Assembly: GCA_033763695.1 (NCBI GenBank)
Contig: JANRKB010000027.1
Location: forward strand, 62,001-126,000
DNA from: JANRKB01 sp033763695
Lineage (GTDB): Bacteria; Planctomycetota; Phycisphaerae; Phycisphaerales; UBA1924
Direction of reading: 5' to 3'
DNA length: 64,000 nt
Of this stretch, positions 1 through 7,491 are shown piece after piece. The position numbers and the translations under genes were made by a program. The notes under the pieces were generated by a model, which was not told the DNA's origin, did not search any database, and was given only the letters and a program-made list of their open reading frames with translations. Every line of letters begins with the position of its first letter. Within the stretch, counting starts at the first letter, position 1.

Positions 1-29
1 TGAGGTCCCCGGGGATGATGGAGTGAGTG

Positions 30-1043
30 ATGGATCAGCAAACCAAGTCGGGTTCTCTGGATCGACGTGATGTGCTGCGTGCCGCCGGCGTGCTTGCCGC
101 GGGGGCGGCGTTGGGCTCGCTGGGCGCGTGCGCTCAGGGCCGCGCGACCGCGGCGACGGGAGACGCCGGTGCCGCGGGCCGCCGACGCGTGCTGCGCGTC
201 GCCCACATGACCGACACGCATGTGCAGCGCGAACTCAAGGGCGATGAAGGTCTCGCCGCGTGCCTGCGGCACGCCCAATCGCTCAAGGACAAGCCCGATC
301 TGATTCTCACCGGTGGCGACAACATCTTCGATGCCTTCGACCAGGGCGAAGGCCGCGCCCGTGAACTCTTCACGCTGTGGCAGCGTGTCTGCCGCGATGA
401 ATGCTCCATCCCGATGGAGCACTGCATCGGTAACCACGACATCTGGGGCTGGAACCGCTCACGCAGCAAGACCAGCGGCACTGAAGCCAACTACGGCAAG
501 AAGTGGGCGATGGAAGTCTTCGGCCTCACGTCGCCTTATCGCTCCTTTGATCGCGCGGGCTGGCACTTCGTCGTGCTCGACAGCGTGCAGCACGACCCCG
601 AGAATCCCGACGGCTACATCGCCGGCCTCGATGATCAGCAGTTCGAGTGGCTCAAGCAAGATCTCTCGCGTCTGCCCGCGGGCACGCCCACGCTGGTGCT
701 CTCGCACATCCCGATCATCTCCGCCACCGCCCTGTTTGAGAGCAGGGAGCCCAAGAGCATCAAGCGATCGATCCCTGCGGGTTGGATGTTCACCGATGCG
801 ATGCGCGTCAAGACCCTGTTCTCGCAGCATCCGACCGTCAAGCTCTGCATCAGCGGGCATATGCACTTGGTTGATCGCGTCGACATCTCGGGCGTGACGT
901 ACCTCTGCAATGGTGCCGTCTCCGGCGCGTGGTGGAAGGGCAAGCACCAGGATTGCGTTGAGGGCTACGCGCTGCTCGACCTCTACAGCGACGGCAAGGT
1001 GGAATGGACCTACATGCCCTATGGCTGGCAGGCGAAGGGATGA
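30..1043 (+). CDS. Tat-exported metallophosphoesterase, probable lipoprotein
   Basis: Calcineurin-like phosphoesterase of 337 aa, predicted to hydrolyse phosphomonoesters or diesters outside the cytoplasm using a two-metal centre. The metal-ligand blocks are visible in order: TDTH at 61-64, GGDN at 95-98, GNHD at 134-137, SHIP at 225-228 and SGHMH at 275-279. The N-terminus has twin arginines (R12-R13), a hydrophobic alanine/glycine stretch and a lipobox-like LGAC with Cys34, so Tat export followed by lipidation is likely. The ATG at 30 is preferred over the GTG at 27 because a GGAG lies 6 nt upstream. It converges on proC. The substrate cannot be told from sequence. Confidence 0.88.
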   Translation: MDQQTKSGSLDRRDVLRAAGVLAAGAALGSLGACAQGRATAATGDAGAAGRRRVLRVAHMTDTHVQRELKGDEGLAACLRHAQSLKDKPDLILTGGDNIFDAFDQGEGRARELFTLWQRVCRDECSIPMEHCIGNHDIWGWNRSRSKTSGTEANYGKKWAMEVFGLTSPYRSFDRAGWHFVVLDSVQHDPENPDGYIAGLDDQQFEWLKQDLSRLPAGTPTLVLSHIPIISATALFESREPKSIKRSIPAGWMFTDAMRVKTLFSQHPTVKLCISGHMHLVDRVDISGVTYLCNGAVSGAWWKGKHQDCVEGYALLDLYSDGKVEWTYMPYGWQAKG

Positions 1044-1061
1044 CCGCGCTGTAGACGTGAC

Positions 1062-1913
1062 TCACGCAGACATCGCTTGTCCAAGTTCAACCCCGCGGGC
1101 ACGAGCCGCATCGAACGCGCGCTGCAGAAGTGCCATGGCGTTCGCATCCTCAAGCACGCCGGTTGCCGCGGCGGTCGTGCCGCCTTTGCTCGTCACCGCG
1201 GCCCGTAGCGACGCGGCATCGTGTTCGGACGTCTCCAGCAGCAAGCCCGACCCCGCGAGCGTTGCACGCACGATGCGTTCCGCCGCCGCAGGCTCGAAGC
1301 CGAAACTGGTGGCTGCTTTCGTCATCGCCTCGGCGAGGTAGAACAGATACGCCGGGCCCGAGCCTGCGATCGCCGTAAACGCGTCCATGAGCGATTCGTC
1401 GATGCGCTCGACGCACGGCCCGATCGCCGCAAAAAGCCGGAGCGCAAGCTGCTCGTCGGCGTCCGTGGCCCCGGCACTTCGCGCCACGGCGGTCGCTCCA
1501 TGCCCGATCGATGCGGGGAGATTCGGCATGACGCGCACGACGCGACATGAGCCGCCGAGCTTCTCGCGTACAACGCTGCCCGGCATGCCGGCGAGAATCG
1601 AAATGACCAGCCGCGAGCCGAGCGAGCGTGAAATCTCTTGCGCGACGACCGCGAGCGACTGCGGCTTCACTGCAAGCACGATCGCTGTGTTCTCTGGTGC
1701 GTTGGCAAGACCCCCGAGGGCACTCTCAAACGTCGCGACGCCCATCGATGCCAGTGCGGCACGCTTGGCCGCGTCAGGCTCCGCGACGCTGACGCGCGAC
1801 GCGATCAGCACGCCCGCGTTGAGCCCGCCGCGGATGATCGCGTTTGCCATGTTGCCGCCACCCACAAAGAGCAGCGGGGCGGTGATCGCGGCGGATGATG
1901 AGGGCGTGGTCAT
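1062..1913 (-). CDS. proC: Pyrroline-5-carboxylate reductase
   Basis: Cytoplasmic enzyme that reduces 1-pyrroline-5-carboxylate to L-proline with NAD(P)H, the last step of proline synthesis. The 283-aa length is normal for ProC. The Rossmann nucleotide site is at the N-terminus (FVGGGNMANAI, 17-27). The family signature follows in the C-terminal helical domain, with GSGPAY at 184-189 and TSKGGTT at 241-247. The gene stands alone: no proA or proB neighbour, a convergent gene on one side, and a separately terminated gene upstream. Confidence 0.95.
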   Translation of the reverse strand: MTTPSSSAAITAPLLFVGGGNMANAIIRGGLNAGVLIASRVSVAEPDAAKRAALASMGVATFESALGGLANAPENTAIVLAVKPQSLAVVAQEISRSLGSRLVISILAGMPGSVVREKLGGSCRVVRVMPNLPASIGHGATAVARSAGATDADEQLALRLFAAIGPCVERIDESLMDAFTAIAGSGPAYLFYLAEAMTKAATSFGFEPAAAERIVRATLAGSGLLLETSEHDAASLRAAVTSKGGTTAAATGVLEDANAMALLQRAFDAARARGVELGQAMSA

Positions 1914-1939
1914 GCCGCGATGGTACCGCGGCGTGCCAC

Positions 1940-1973
1940 AAAAAACGCCGAGGCCCCTGTCGAGGCCTCGGCG
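1940..1973 (-). terminator. Intrinsic terminator of the dockerin protein gene
   Basis: Read on the minus strand, a perfect 10-bp GC-rich stem (arms 1964-1973 and 1946-1955, loop of 8 nt) is followed directly by six U residues (A1940-A1945 on the plus strand). It lies just past the stop codon of the minus-strand gene ending at 2011 and upstream of proC, so it separates the two transcripts. Confidence 0.88.
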
Positions 1974-2010
1974 GTGTCAATCAGGCTTGTGCTTCAACAA
2001 GACTCGCGGT

Positions 2011-2781
2011 TCAGCAGCCGGCCTCGAAGGCGGCGACGAACGCGTCGAAGTCGGTGAAGTCGAGGAAGCCGTCGCCGTTGAAGTCCGACGAGGAGTTGCC
2101 GGCCTCGAACGCGCCGACAAAGTCATCGAAGTCGGTGAAGTCGAGGAAGCCGTCGAAGTTGAAGTCGGCGGGACAGGGGTTGGTCGCGACCGTCTTGATG
2201 ACGACGCTGCCGTACTGGTCGGAGTCGGTGATCCAGACGCACGGGCCGATGACCTCAAAGCCCCACTGCACGTGGCGACCTGCGCCCGGGTCGAGCTGCA
2301 TGGTCACGCTGAACGTGCCGCTGGAGGGGAGCGGAACGACGTTCGAGAGGAACGACGAATAGTCCGGGGCGAAGTCCTTGATGAACACATACGCGCCGTG
2401 CGAGGCGGCGAGGTTGTTGGAGATGATCTCACCGGAGAAGGTGAGGGTCTCGCCCGCGTACTGGTCGGTGACTTCGACGTAGGTGTTGGCGTCCATCACC
2501 TTGTTGCCGGCCGCGCCGGGGCCGCCCGAGGGCGTGTACCAGTAGGGGTTCGGATCGTTGATCGAGTTGACCTTGAGGGTCAGCTTGCTGTTCGCGTCGT
2601 CGAACACGGACACGAGGTCCGGCACGCCCCAGGGGCTGCCCCACTGGTAGGCGAAGGAGGTATCAAACACGTTCATGTAGCCGAGCCACGGCGACGTGGA
2701 CGGGCCGACGGTGACGTCGGCTGCGCTGGCGATCGAGGCCCCGGCTAAGACGGCGAGAACGGCTGCACTGGTCTTCAACAT
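2011..2781 (-). CDS. Secreted GC-type dockerin-domain protein
   Basis: Exported 256-aa protein of unknown function. A Sec signal peptide (MLKTSAAVLAVLAGASIASA) precedes a beta-rich, Gly/Ser/Asp-rich body. The C-terminus carries two EF-hand-like units, each reading D-F-N-x-D-G-F-L-D-F-T-D-F-D-x-F-V, and ends in Glu-Ala-Gly-Cys. This matches the tail called a GC-type dockerin in planctomycete annotations; calcium binding and a role in retention or assembly at the surface are inferred. The start at 2781 is chosen because it begins the signal peptide and has GGGAGA 7-8 nt upstream; an upstream in-frame extension would precede the signal peptide. Related tails occur at 39.0, 40.4, 61.2 and 63.7 kb. 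Confidence 0.8.
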   Translation of the reverse strand: MLKTSAAVLAVLAGASIASAADVTVGPSTSPWLGYMNVFDTSFAYQWGSPWGVPDLVSVFDDANSKLTLKVNSINDPNPYWYTPSGGPGAAGNKVMDANTYVEVTDQYAGETLTFSGEIISNNLAASHGAYVFIKDFAPDYSSFLSNVVPLPSSGTFSVTMQLDPGAGRHVQWGFEVIGPCVWITDSDQYGSVVIKTVATNPCPADFNFDGFLDFTDFDDFVGAFEAGNSSSDFNGDGFLDFTDFDAFVAAFEAGC

Positions 2782-3068
2782 GAGGGATCTCCCATGAGGG
2801 GTGTGTGGAACGTTACAGAAACGCTCCACTACAGTACCACAACACCTGAGGCGTGTCTAGTGCTTTTTCGAGTTCTCCACTGGCTCTCGACACGAATTAT
2901 GCTCAATTTTGCCTCTGAAACGTTCCATTGCCATGCCGCGGCCCCGAATCCACGTCTGAATGTCACGACGCCACGCCCCATACCGCGCGCACCGCATGTT
3001 TGTTCCACGTTCACCCCTCGTGGGAACGCGGCTGCGTGTTCTCGGGCATTCCGTTTCGACGCCTTTAC

Positions 3069-3575
3069 TCAGCCGCGCCGCGTCAGGGCGAAGACGCCAC
3101 TGCCTCGCGCCACAATCAACAGCAGCGGCAGGGCGAGCACGCCATTCTCAATCACCTTGCAGGTGCTGATCGGCCCCTTGCACAGCAGATGGAAGTTGCC
3201 AAAGCAGCCGCAGGTGATGTTCATCTGGCGCGCGAGCACCGACGCGACCGCAAGCGTGAACGCCGTGAGCATCGTGAGCAGCAGGAACGCCGAGGCGCGG
3301 GCCCAGATGCCCACCAAGAGCAGTGCCGCGGCGATCGCCTCGCACCACGGCACAACAAACGCCATCAATGCAACCAGATGATCCGGCAGAAGCTCAAACG
3401 ACTTCATCGCCAGCGCAAACTGCTGCGGCCCCGACGGAAGCACATCGGACGGCGCCGGGTACAACTTGTTCCATGCGCTGAAGAGGAACAGCCCCGCGAT
3501 CGCCAGTCGGCAGACAAGCAGCACAAGCGACTCGATCGTGCCGCGCGGTGCGATGTGTTCTGCTTCGCGCGTCAT
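3069..3575 (-). CDS. DoxX/MauE-like membrane protein
   Basis: Small integral membrane protein of 168 aa with about four transmembrane helices (about 15-35, 65-92, 94-115, 142-160). The start of the first helix (CRLAIAGLFLFSAWNKL) fits the DoxX/MauE group. A Cys cluster, C122, C124 (TCGCFGN), C132 and C139, lies between the last two helices and matches MauE-type proteins linked to disulfide or quinone redox chemistry. The ATG at 3575 overlaps the rhodanese stop as ATGA, implying translational coupling and co-expression with the rhodanese and DUF1573 genes. The exact function is unknown. Confidence 0.72.
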   Translation of the reverse strand: MTREAEHIAPRGTIESLVLLVCRLAIAGLFLFSAWNKLYPAPSDVLPSGPQQFALAMKSFELLPDHLVALMAFVVPWCEAIAAALLLVGIWARASAFLLLTMLTAFTLAVASVLARQMNITCGCFGNFHLLCKGPISTCKVIENGVLALPLLLIVARGSGVFALTRRG

Positions 3576-4150
3576 GGCGTGCCCGCCTTCTCCCACGGCA
3601 GGCCCGCGGCGGTCCATCCCGGTACGCCGTCGGTCAAGATGTGAAGCTGGCTGAAGCCAGCCTGCTGCAGATAGATGTAGACCTGTTCCGACGCGTGGCA
3701 GTCTCCACCGCCGCAATAGATCACGGTTGCTGCGCCGGGGTCAAGCTGGCGCAGCACGTCCGTCGCGCGACCATCAGTCGCGGAAAACATCTCGCCTGAG
3801 AGATGCACTGCCAGCGGGATGTGGCCGCTCGCCCACTCCGCGTCACTGCGTGCGTCAACAAACGTCGCGCCCGCGTCAAAGAGCGTCTTGGCCTGTGCCA
3901 CCGTGATGTCTTTGCCCAGCGTCGCCGCAGCAGGCGTTGCTGACGGTGTCGCCGCCCCCGCGGTCGCGGGACTCGTCTCGGTGGTGGGCGATGGCGTCTG
4001 GCCTTGCGTCTGTGTCGAGCTTGCGGGCGTTGTGCTGGTCGCGGGTGCAACGGGTCGCGCTGCGGTCTGTACAGGGCGGCGTGCGGAGTCCCACGCGCCG
4101 ACAAGCAGCGCGACAAATGCGATCAGCAGCACTCGACCAAGAAACGCCAC
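3572..4150 (-). CDS. Membrane-anchored rhodanese-domain protein
   Basis: Protein of 192 aa with an N-terminal hydrophobic anchor (about 4-19), a Thr/Pro/Ala-rich linker (about 28-78) and a single rhodanese domain (about 80-188). Domain hallmarks are VDARSDAEWASGHIP (98-112) and an active-site loop YCGGGDCH with the likely catalytic Cys146. Rhodanese domains carry persulfide sulfur; the substrate here is unknown. The domain probably faces the periplasm. The start is a GTG at 4150 with GGGAG just upstream. It is the middle gene of a three-gene operon, 30 bp after the DUF1573 gene and overlapping the DoxX-like gene by 4 nt. Confidence 0.82.
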   Translation of the reverse strand: MAFLGRVLLIAFVALLVGAWDSARRPVQTAARPVAPATSTTPASSTQTQGQTPSPTTETSPATAGAATPSATPAAATLGKDITVAQAKTLFDAGATFVDARSDAEWASGHIPLAVHLSGEMFSATDGRATDVLRQLDPGAATVIYCGGGDCHASEQVYIYLQQAGFSQLHILTDGVPGWTAAGLPWEKAGTP

Positions 4151-4180
4151 AGATTCTCCCGTCGCGATTAGGACCCTCGA

Positions 4181-5401
4181 TTACTGACCAGGTCCGCCGG
4201 GCTTCTTTGCAGGAGCGGGGGCGGGGGCCGGTGCAGGAGAAGGACCCGGCGCAACGGGCGTGACACCGTTGGGCGGCTGCACCGGCGTCATCCCGGCCTT
4301 CATGTCGCGGACGACGAGGTACACGGGCACCTTGATCTCTTCTTCGCCCACGACGTCAGTCTTGACGGTGAACTCCATCTGGCTGCGCTTGGACGTTGCC
4401 GGAGCCTTGCCGCTCACGACGATGTTGAACGAGTCGCTCGCTTCGCCCGCGCTCGCGTTGCGCGGCTCGGCCCGCACCGCAAACTCAATCGGATCGAACT
4501 CATTCTGGCCGTGCGACTGCGTGATCGACACCACATTGAACTTCTTGCCACTGCGGCTGTTCAGCTTCATCTCGCCCTTGAAGTCGGAGTTGAGATCAAC
4601 AACACCGAGCGACAGCCGCGCCGGCGCGAGGAGCAGATCGCCATCGATCTGGGCCATCACGGGCAGGCGCACCGTGGGATAGCGGGTGTCCGTGGGCTCA
4701 AGGCGCAGTTCCTCTTGCACGCGACCGACGCCGACCTCGGGCTTGAGTGTCACTTCGATCGTCATCTGCCGCACCTTCTCGCCGTTGACATCGACTTCCG
4801 CCATCGGCGTGGTCTTGACCGCGAGGAACTTGTTGCTGCTGAAGGAAGCCTCCTTCAGCTCCCACTTGGGCTCGCGGCTCGTCAGCGTCAGCGACACGGT
4901 CTTGCCTTCGCCCTTGGGAACCTGGCCCAAGGCCACCATGGCGGGGTCAGCCGCGACTAGCGGCACAACCTCGGCCTCGACGTTCAGGACGAACGACGGT
5001 GAGTTGGGATCGTTGGAGGTGATGGTGACGCGCTGGTTCTGCTTGCCGCGCTTGCCGTGCGGGTTGTAGGTGACGTCGATCACGCCTTCTTCGCCGGGGT
5101 TGTACTGGCGTTTGGCGAGCTGCGGCACGGTGCAGCCGCAGGTGGCGTGGACGTCGCTGATAAGCAGCGGTGCGCCGCCGGCGTTCTTGAACTTGAACTT
5201 CATCGGCTTGGGCGCAGTGTCGAGGATCTTGCCCAGGTCGTTGGTGATCGTCTCAAACTCGATCTTGGGCTTGCCGTTGAAGAGCACGTCGCCGACCGGC
5301 TCGGGCTTCTTGGGGTCGGCGGGCATGGGGCCAACAAGCTGAGCGTGCGCGGTCGCGGCGGCGAGCATGACGAGGGCGGCGGCAGTACGGCGAATCAGCA
5401 T
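4181..5401 (-). CDS. Exported DUF1573 protein
   Basis: Protein of 406 aa with a signal peptide (residues 1-20), then an Ig-like DUF1573 domain (about 45-140) containing the conserved ATCGCTVP (C88, C90) and a PGEEGVIDV turn. Further beta-sandwich material follows, ending in a Pro/Ala-rich tail. DUF1573 domains are abundant in Planctomycetota and Bacteroidota and resemble ASPM-SPD2-Hydin folds; no reaction is known. A strong GGAGG lies 6 nt before the ATG. As first gene of an operon with a rhodanese and a DoxX/MauE-like protein, a periplasmic role tied to sulfur or disulfide chemistry is a reasonable inference. Confidence 0.8.
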   Translation of the reverse strand: MLIRRTAAALVMLAAATAHAQLVGPMPADPKKPEPVGDVLFNGKPKIEFETITNDLGKILDTAPKPMKFKFKNAGGAPLLISDVHATCGCTVPQLAKRQYNPGEEGVIDVTYNPHGKRGKQNQRVTITSNDPNSPSFVLNVEAEVVPLVAADPAMVALGQVPKGEGKTVSLTLTSREPKWELKEASFSSNKFLAVKTTPMAEVDVNGEKVRQMTIEVTLKPEVGVGRVQEELRLEPTDTRYPTVRLPVMAQIDGDLLLAPARLSLGVVDLNSDFKGEMKLNSRSGKKFNVVSITQSHGQNEFDPIEFAVRAEPRNASAGEASDSFNIVVSGKAPATSKRSQMEFTVKTDVVGEEEIKVPVYLVVRDMKAGMTPVQPPNGVTPVAPGPSPAPAPAPAPAKKPGGPGQ

Positions 5402-5519
5402 GAAGTGCCTCCAAAAGAACGGGAGCTCACGTGAACTTGGGCGTCATCGCACGCCTGAGCGTGCGGGAAGAATACAGACGGACCGAGCAACGCAAGCGGA
5501 CAATCACCTGTTCGCTGAG

Positions 5520-6419
5520 TCAGGCGAGTTTGCTCGACAAAATCGAACGGGCCCATCCCAAACCGACAGGGAAGCCCATGAACGCCCCCGCAACCCAGTC
5601 CAGGGGCATGACGCGGGCCAGCGGCGGCATCTTGCCCGAGAACGCCGCAACGCTCAGGTTCGGCCCGCCGGGCAGTAGCATGACCGCAAGCGGGACGCCC
5701 GCGGCCAGCACGGTCGTGACCAGGAACGGCGCCAGCCGCGCGACGTTGCCACGCTGGGCGTTGGTCATCACCTGCGTCACGCCTGCGCTGACGATTCCGG
5801 CGAACACACCCGCGGCGATCGTCTGCCCCTTGAGGCTTTGGTACGCCACGATCCACGCGACGATCGACGCCGCGATGACGCCGCCCGCGACCGCTGACCA
5901 GGTCATCGGCGAAAGCACACCCTTGCGAATGCCAGTCTCCGGGCGCGGCTCGTGGCTTTGCCCTGCGCTCTTGTCGATCGCCAGTGCGACAAGCATCGCG
6001 AGGGCTCCCGTCACCAAGCCCTCAATCGCCAGACGCACAAAGGGCGGGCGGCCGTCAAAGTCGCGGAGAAGATCGTCGAACGTCGCACTGCGGATCGCAC
6101 CCCAGCCGATGACGACGCCCGCGACACCCATGCCGTAGCCGCGTCCGACCAGTGCGGCCGTCACGCTGCCCAGGGCGAGTGCCATCGCCATGATTGCGAC
6201 CAGCGACCCGGCACCGATGATCGTCTGGGCGGCCAACAGCGGCGGCGGAGCGTTGAGACCAGTGGGGGTGTGGAGACGCTCGACCAGCGTGCCGGCGATC
6301 GGGCCGACGACCAGCAGGGCGAGAAGGACGGCGATCCAGCGAAAGGCGCTCGTGGCGGCCGCGCTGCGCAGGATCGAAGTCTGTGTGGATGTGATCGGCG
6401 TGCTGGCAGTCTGCGTCAT
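5520..6419 (-). CDS. Multi-pass membrane protein, unknown function
   Basis: I do not recognise a family for this 299-aa protein. It shows about six hydrophobic segments (about 27-47, 63-83, 88-105, 130-148, 172-195, 200-218 and 230-253), separated by short charged loops. A basic/acidic loop at 150-170 (SAGQSHEPRPETGIRKG) is probably cytoplasmic. No catalytic motif is evident. The N-terminal 20 residues are Thr/Ser-rich. It is transcribed away from rpsR and has GAGAG upstream of the ATG. The C-terminal segment looks like a re-entrant or seventh helix. It is probably a single-gene unit. Confidence 0.6.
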   Translation of the reverse strand: MTQTASTPITSTQTSILRSAAATSAFRWIAVLLALLVVGPIAGTLVERLHTPTGLNAPPPLLAAQTIIGAGSLVAIMAMALALGSVTAALVGRGYGMGVAGVVIGWGAIRSATFDDLLRDFDGRPPFVRLAIEGLVTGALAMLVALAIDKSAGQSHEPRPETGIRKGVLSPMTWSAVAGGVIAASIVAWIVAYQSLKGQTIAAGVFAGIVSAGVTQVMTNAQRGNVARLAPFLVTTVLAAGVPLAVMLLPGGPNLSVAAFSGKMPPLARVMPLDWVAGAFMGFPVGLGWARSILSSKLA

Positions 6420-6677
6420 CGGTGCTCTCAGGTGGGGCCGCGCGGCGGGTCGGAAACGTGCCGCGTCGGGATCATCGGCATTTCGCGTTCAACTGGCAAC
6501 ATATCCCGGGAATGCAGGCGTTTTTGGTCGGCGTTTGGATGTGGCGGCGTGAACGCCGACACTGGTTTGGCTGGGGGTTTACGCCTATCGTTGGGGCCTG
6601 AGTTCGCCCACCGTCGCTCGCAACTGTTGCCCGTGTCGGGAGCAGGCCGCGAGCCAAAGACCAGGACGGAGTATTCG

Positions 6678-6923
6678 ATGAGCAAGTTCCAGCGTTTCAC
6701 CGGCCCGCAGACCAAGGTCAACGTCGCCAAGACCAACCACGAAGGCACCGTCATCGTGGATTGGAAGGATGTTGAGACCCTGCGTCGCCTGATGAGCCCC
6801 AACGGCAAGATCTACGGCCGCAAGCGCCTCGGCACGTCGGCCCGCGAGCAGCGCCTGCTCGCCCAGGCCATCAAGCGGGCCCGCTTCATGGCCCTGCTGC
6901 CCTACACCAGCGCGACGCTGTAA
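6678..6923 (+). CDS. rpsR: Small ribosomal subunit protein bS18
   Basis: Ribosomal protein of 81 aa that binds 16S rRNA in the platform of the 30S subunit beside bS6. Family features are the DWKDVETLRRLMSPNGKI segment, the basic KRLGTSAREQRLLAQAIKRAR helix and the FMALLPY end. The ATG at 6678 follows a GACGGAG purine stretch; a long open frame continues upstream but has no homology and is not part of the protein. Unusually, rpsF, ssb and rplI are not adjacent, so rpsR is a stand-alone gene here, ended by a strong terminator. Confidence 0.95.
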   Translation: MSKFQRFTGPQTKVNVAKTNHEGTVIVDWKDVETLRRLMSPNGKIYGRKRLGTSAREQRLLAQAIKRARFMALLPYTSATL

Positions 6924-6950
6924 GCGATCTCGCCAAACAACTGAAACGTA

Positions 6951-7006
6951 CAACGGCCTTGGACGCGACTGCCTCGTGCAGTCTCGAACGGGCCGTTGCT
7001 CTTTTT
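6951..7006 (+). terminator. rpsR intrinsic terminator
   Basis: Nested stem-loop: outer arms 6951-6958 and 6991-6998 (CAACGGCC/GGCCGTTG) and inner arms 6967-6972 and 6978-6983 (GACTGC/GCAGTC), followed by a five-U run at 7002-7006. It starts 28 bp after the rpsR stop. Confidence 0.82.
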
Positions 7007-7030
7007 GGCATGTGTGCTCGCGTGCGAGGC

Positions 7031-7330
7031 TCAGCCTTCGACGTCGAGGCTCGGGCGGCGCTTGGAATTGGGATCGGCGATGCCCTGCGGCGTGTAGCTG
7101 CCGTGCTCTTCGCGATCTTGGTGCGATTCCTGCTCGCCGTTGCCGCTGCTTTTGCGGACGGCATCTGCCGACTGCACGCCCTCGGCGGCAAGATCGACCT
7201 CATCGTCGAGGCGACGGGCTTTGCGTTCACTCGGCTTCTCATCCGCCGCGCGACGTGCACGCTGAGCCTGTTGCTGCGCAGGTGACAACCCCGCAACAGA
7301 TTGGCCAAGTTGAGTGCCGAACACTCCCAT
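7031..7330 (-). CDS. Small charged protein, unknown function
   Basis: Predicted hydrophilic protein of 99 aa with no signal peptide or membrane helix. After a short hydrophobic N-terminus (MGVFGTQLGQSVAGLSPAQQ) it is almost entirely charged: ARRAADEKPSERKARRLDD, then acidic and Gln-rich sequence with a DREEHGSYTP motif. The amino acid make-up is balanced (Glu/Asp and Arg/Lys) rather than the Arg/Pro/Ala excess of antisense shadows, which is why I accept it. I have a weak recollection of similar short proteins in Phycisphaerae. The start at 7330 is the only ATG near the coding-like part; the Shine-Dalgarno is weak. Confidence 0.5.
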   Translation of the reverse strand: MGVFGTQLGQSVAGLSPAQQQAQRARRAADEKPSERKARRLDDEVDLAAEGVQSADAVRKSSGNGEQESHQDREEHGSYTPQGIADPNSKRRPSLDVEG

Positions 7331-7491
7331 ACATGCTCTATCGACCAATCGGGCGTTCGAACTCAAGAGAACCACAAGCGGTGGGGGTGGCCGGGCGCGC
7401 GAGTCCCAAAAGAGCGGGTGAGGCGCGTTCCGACGCAGCGCGCCGCGTTTCATTGCGTCCGACAACCCCGCAGCGTCCTACAACTTGGGCG

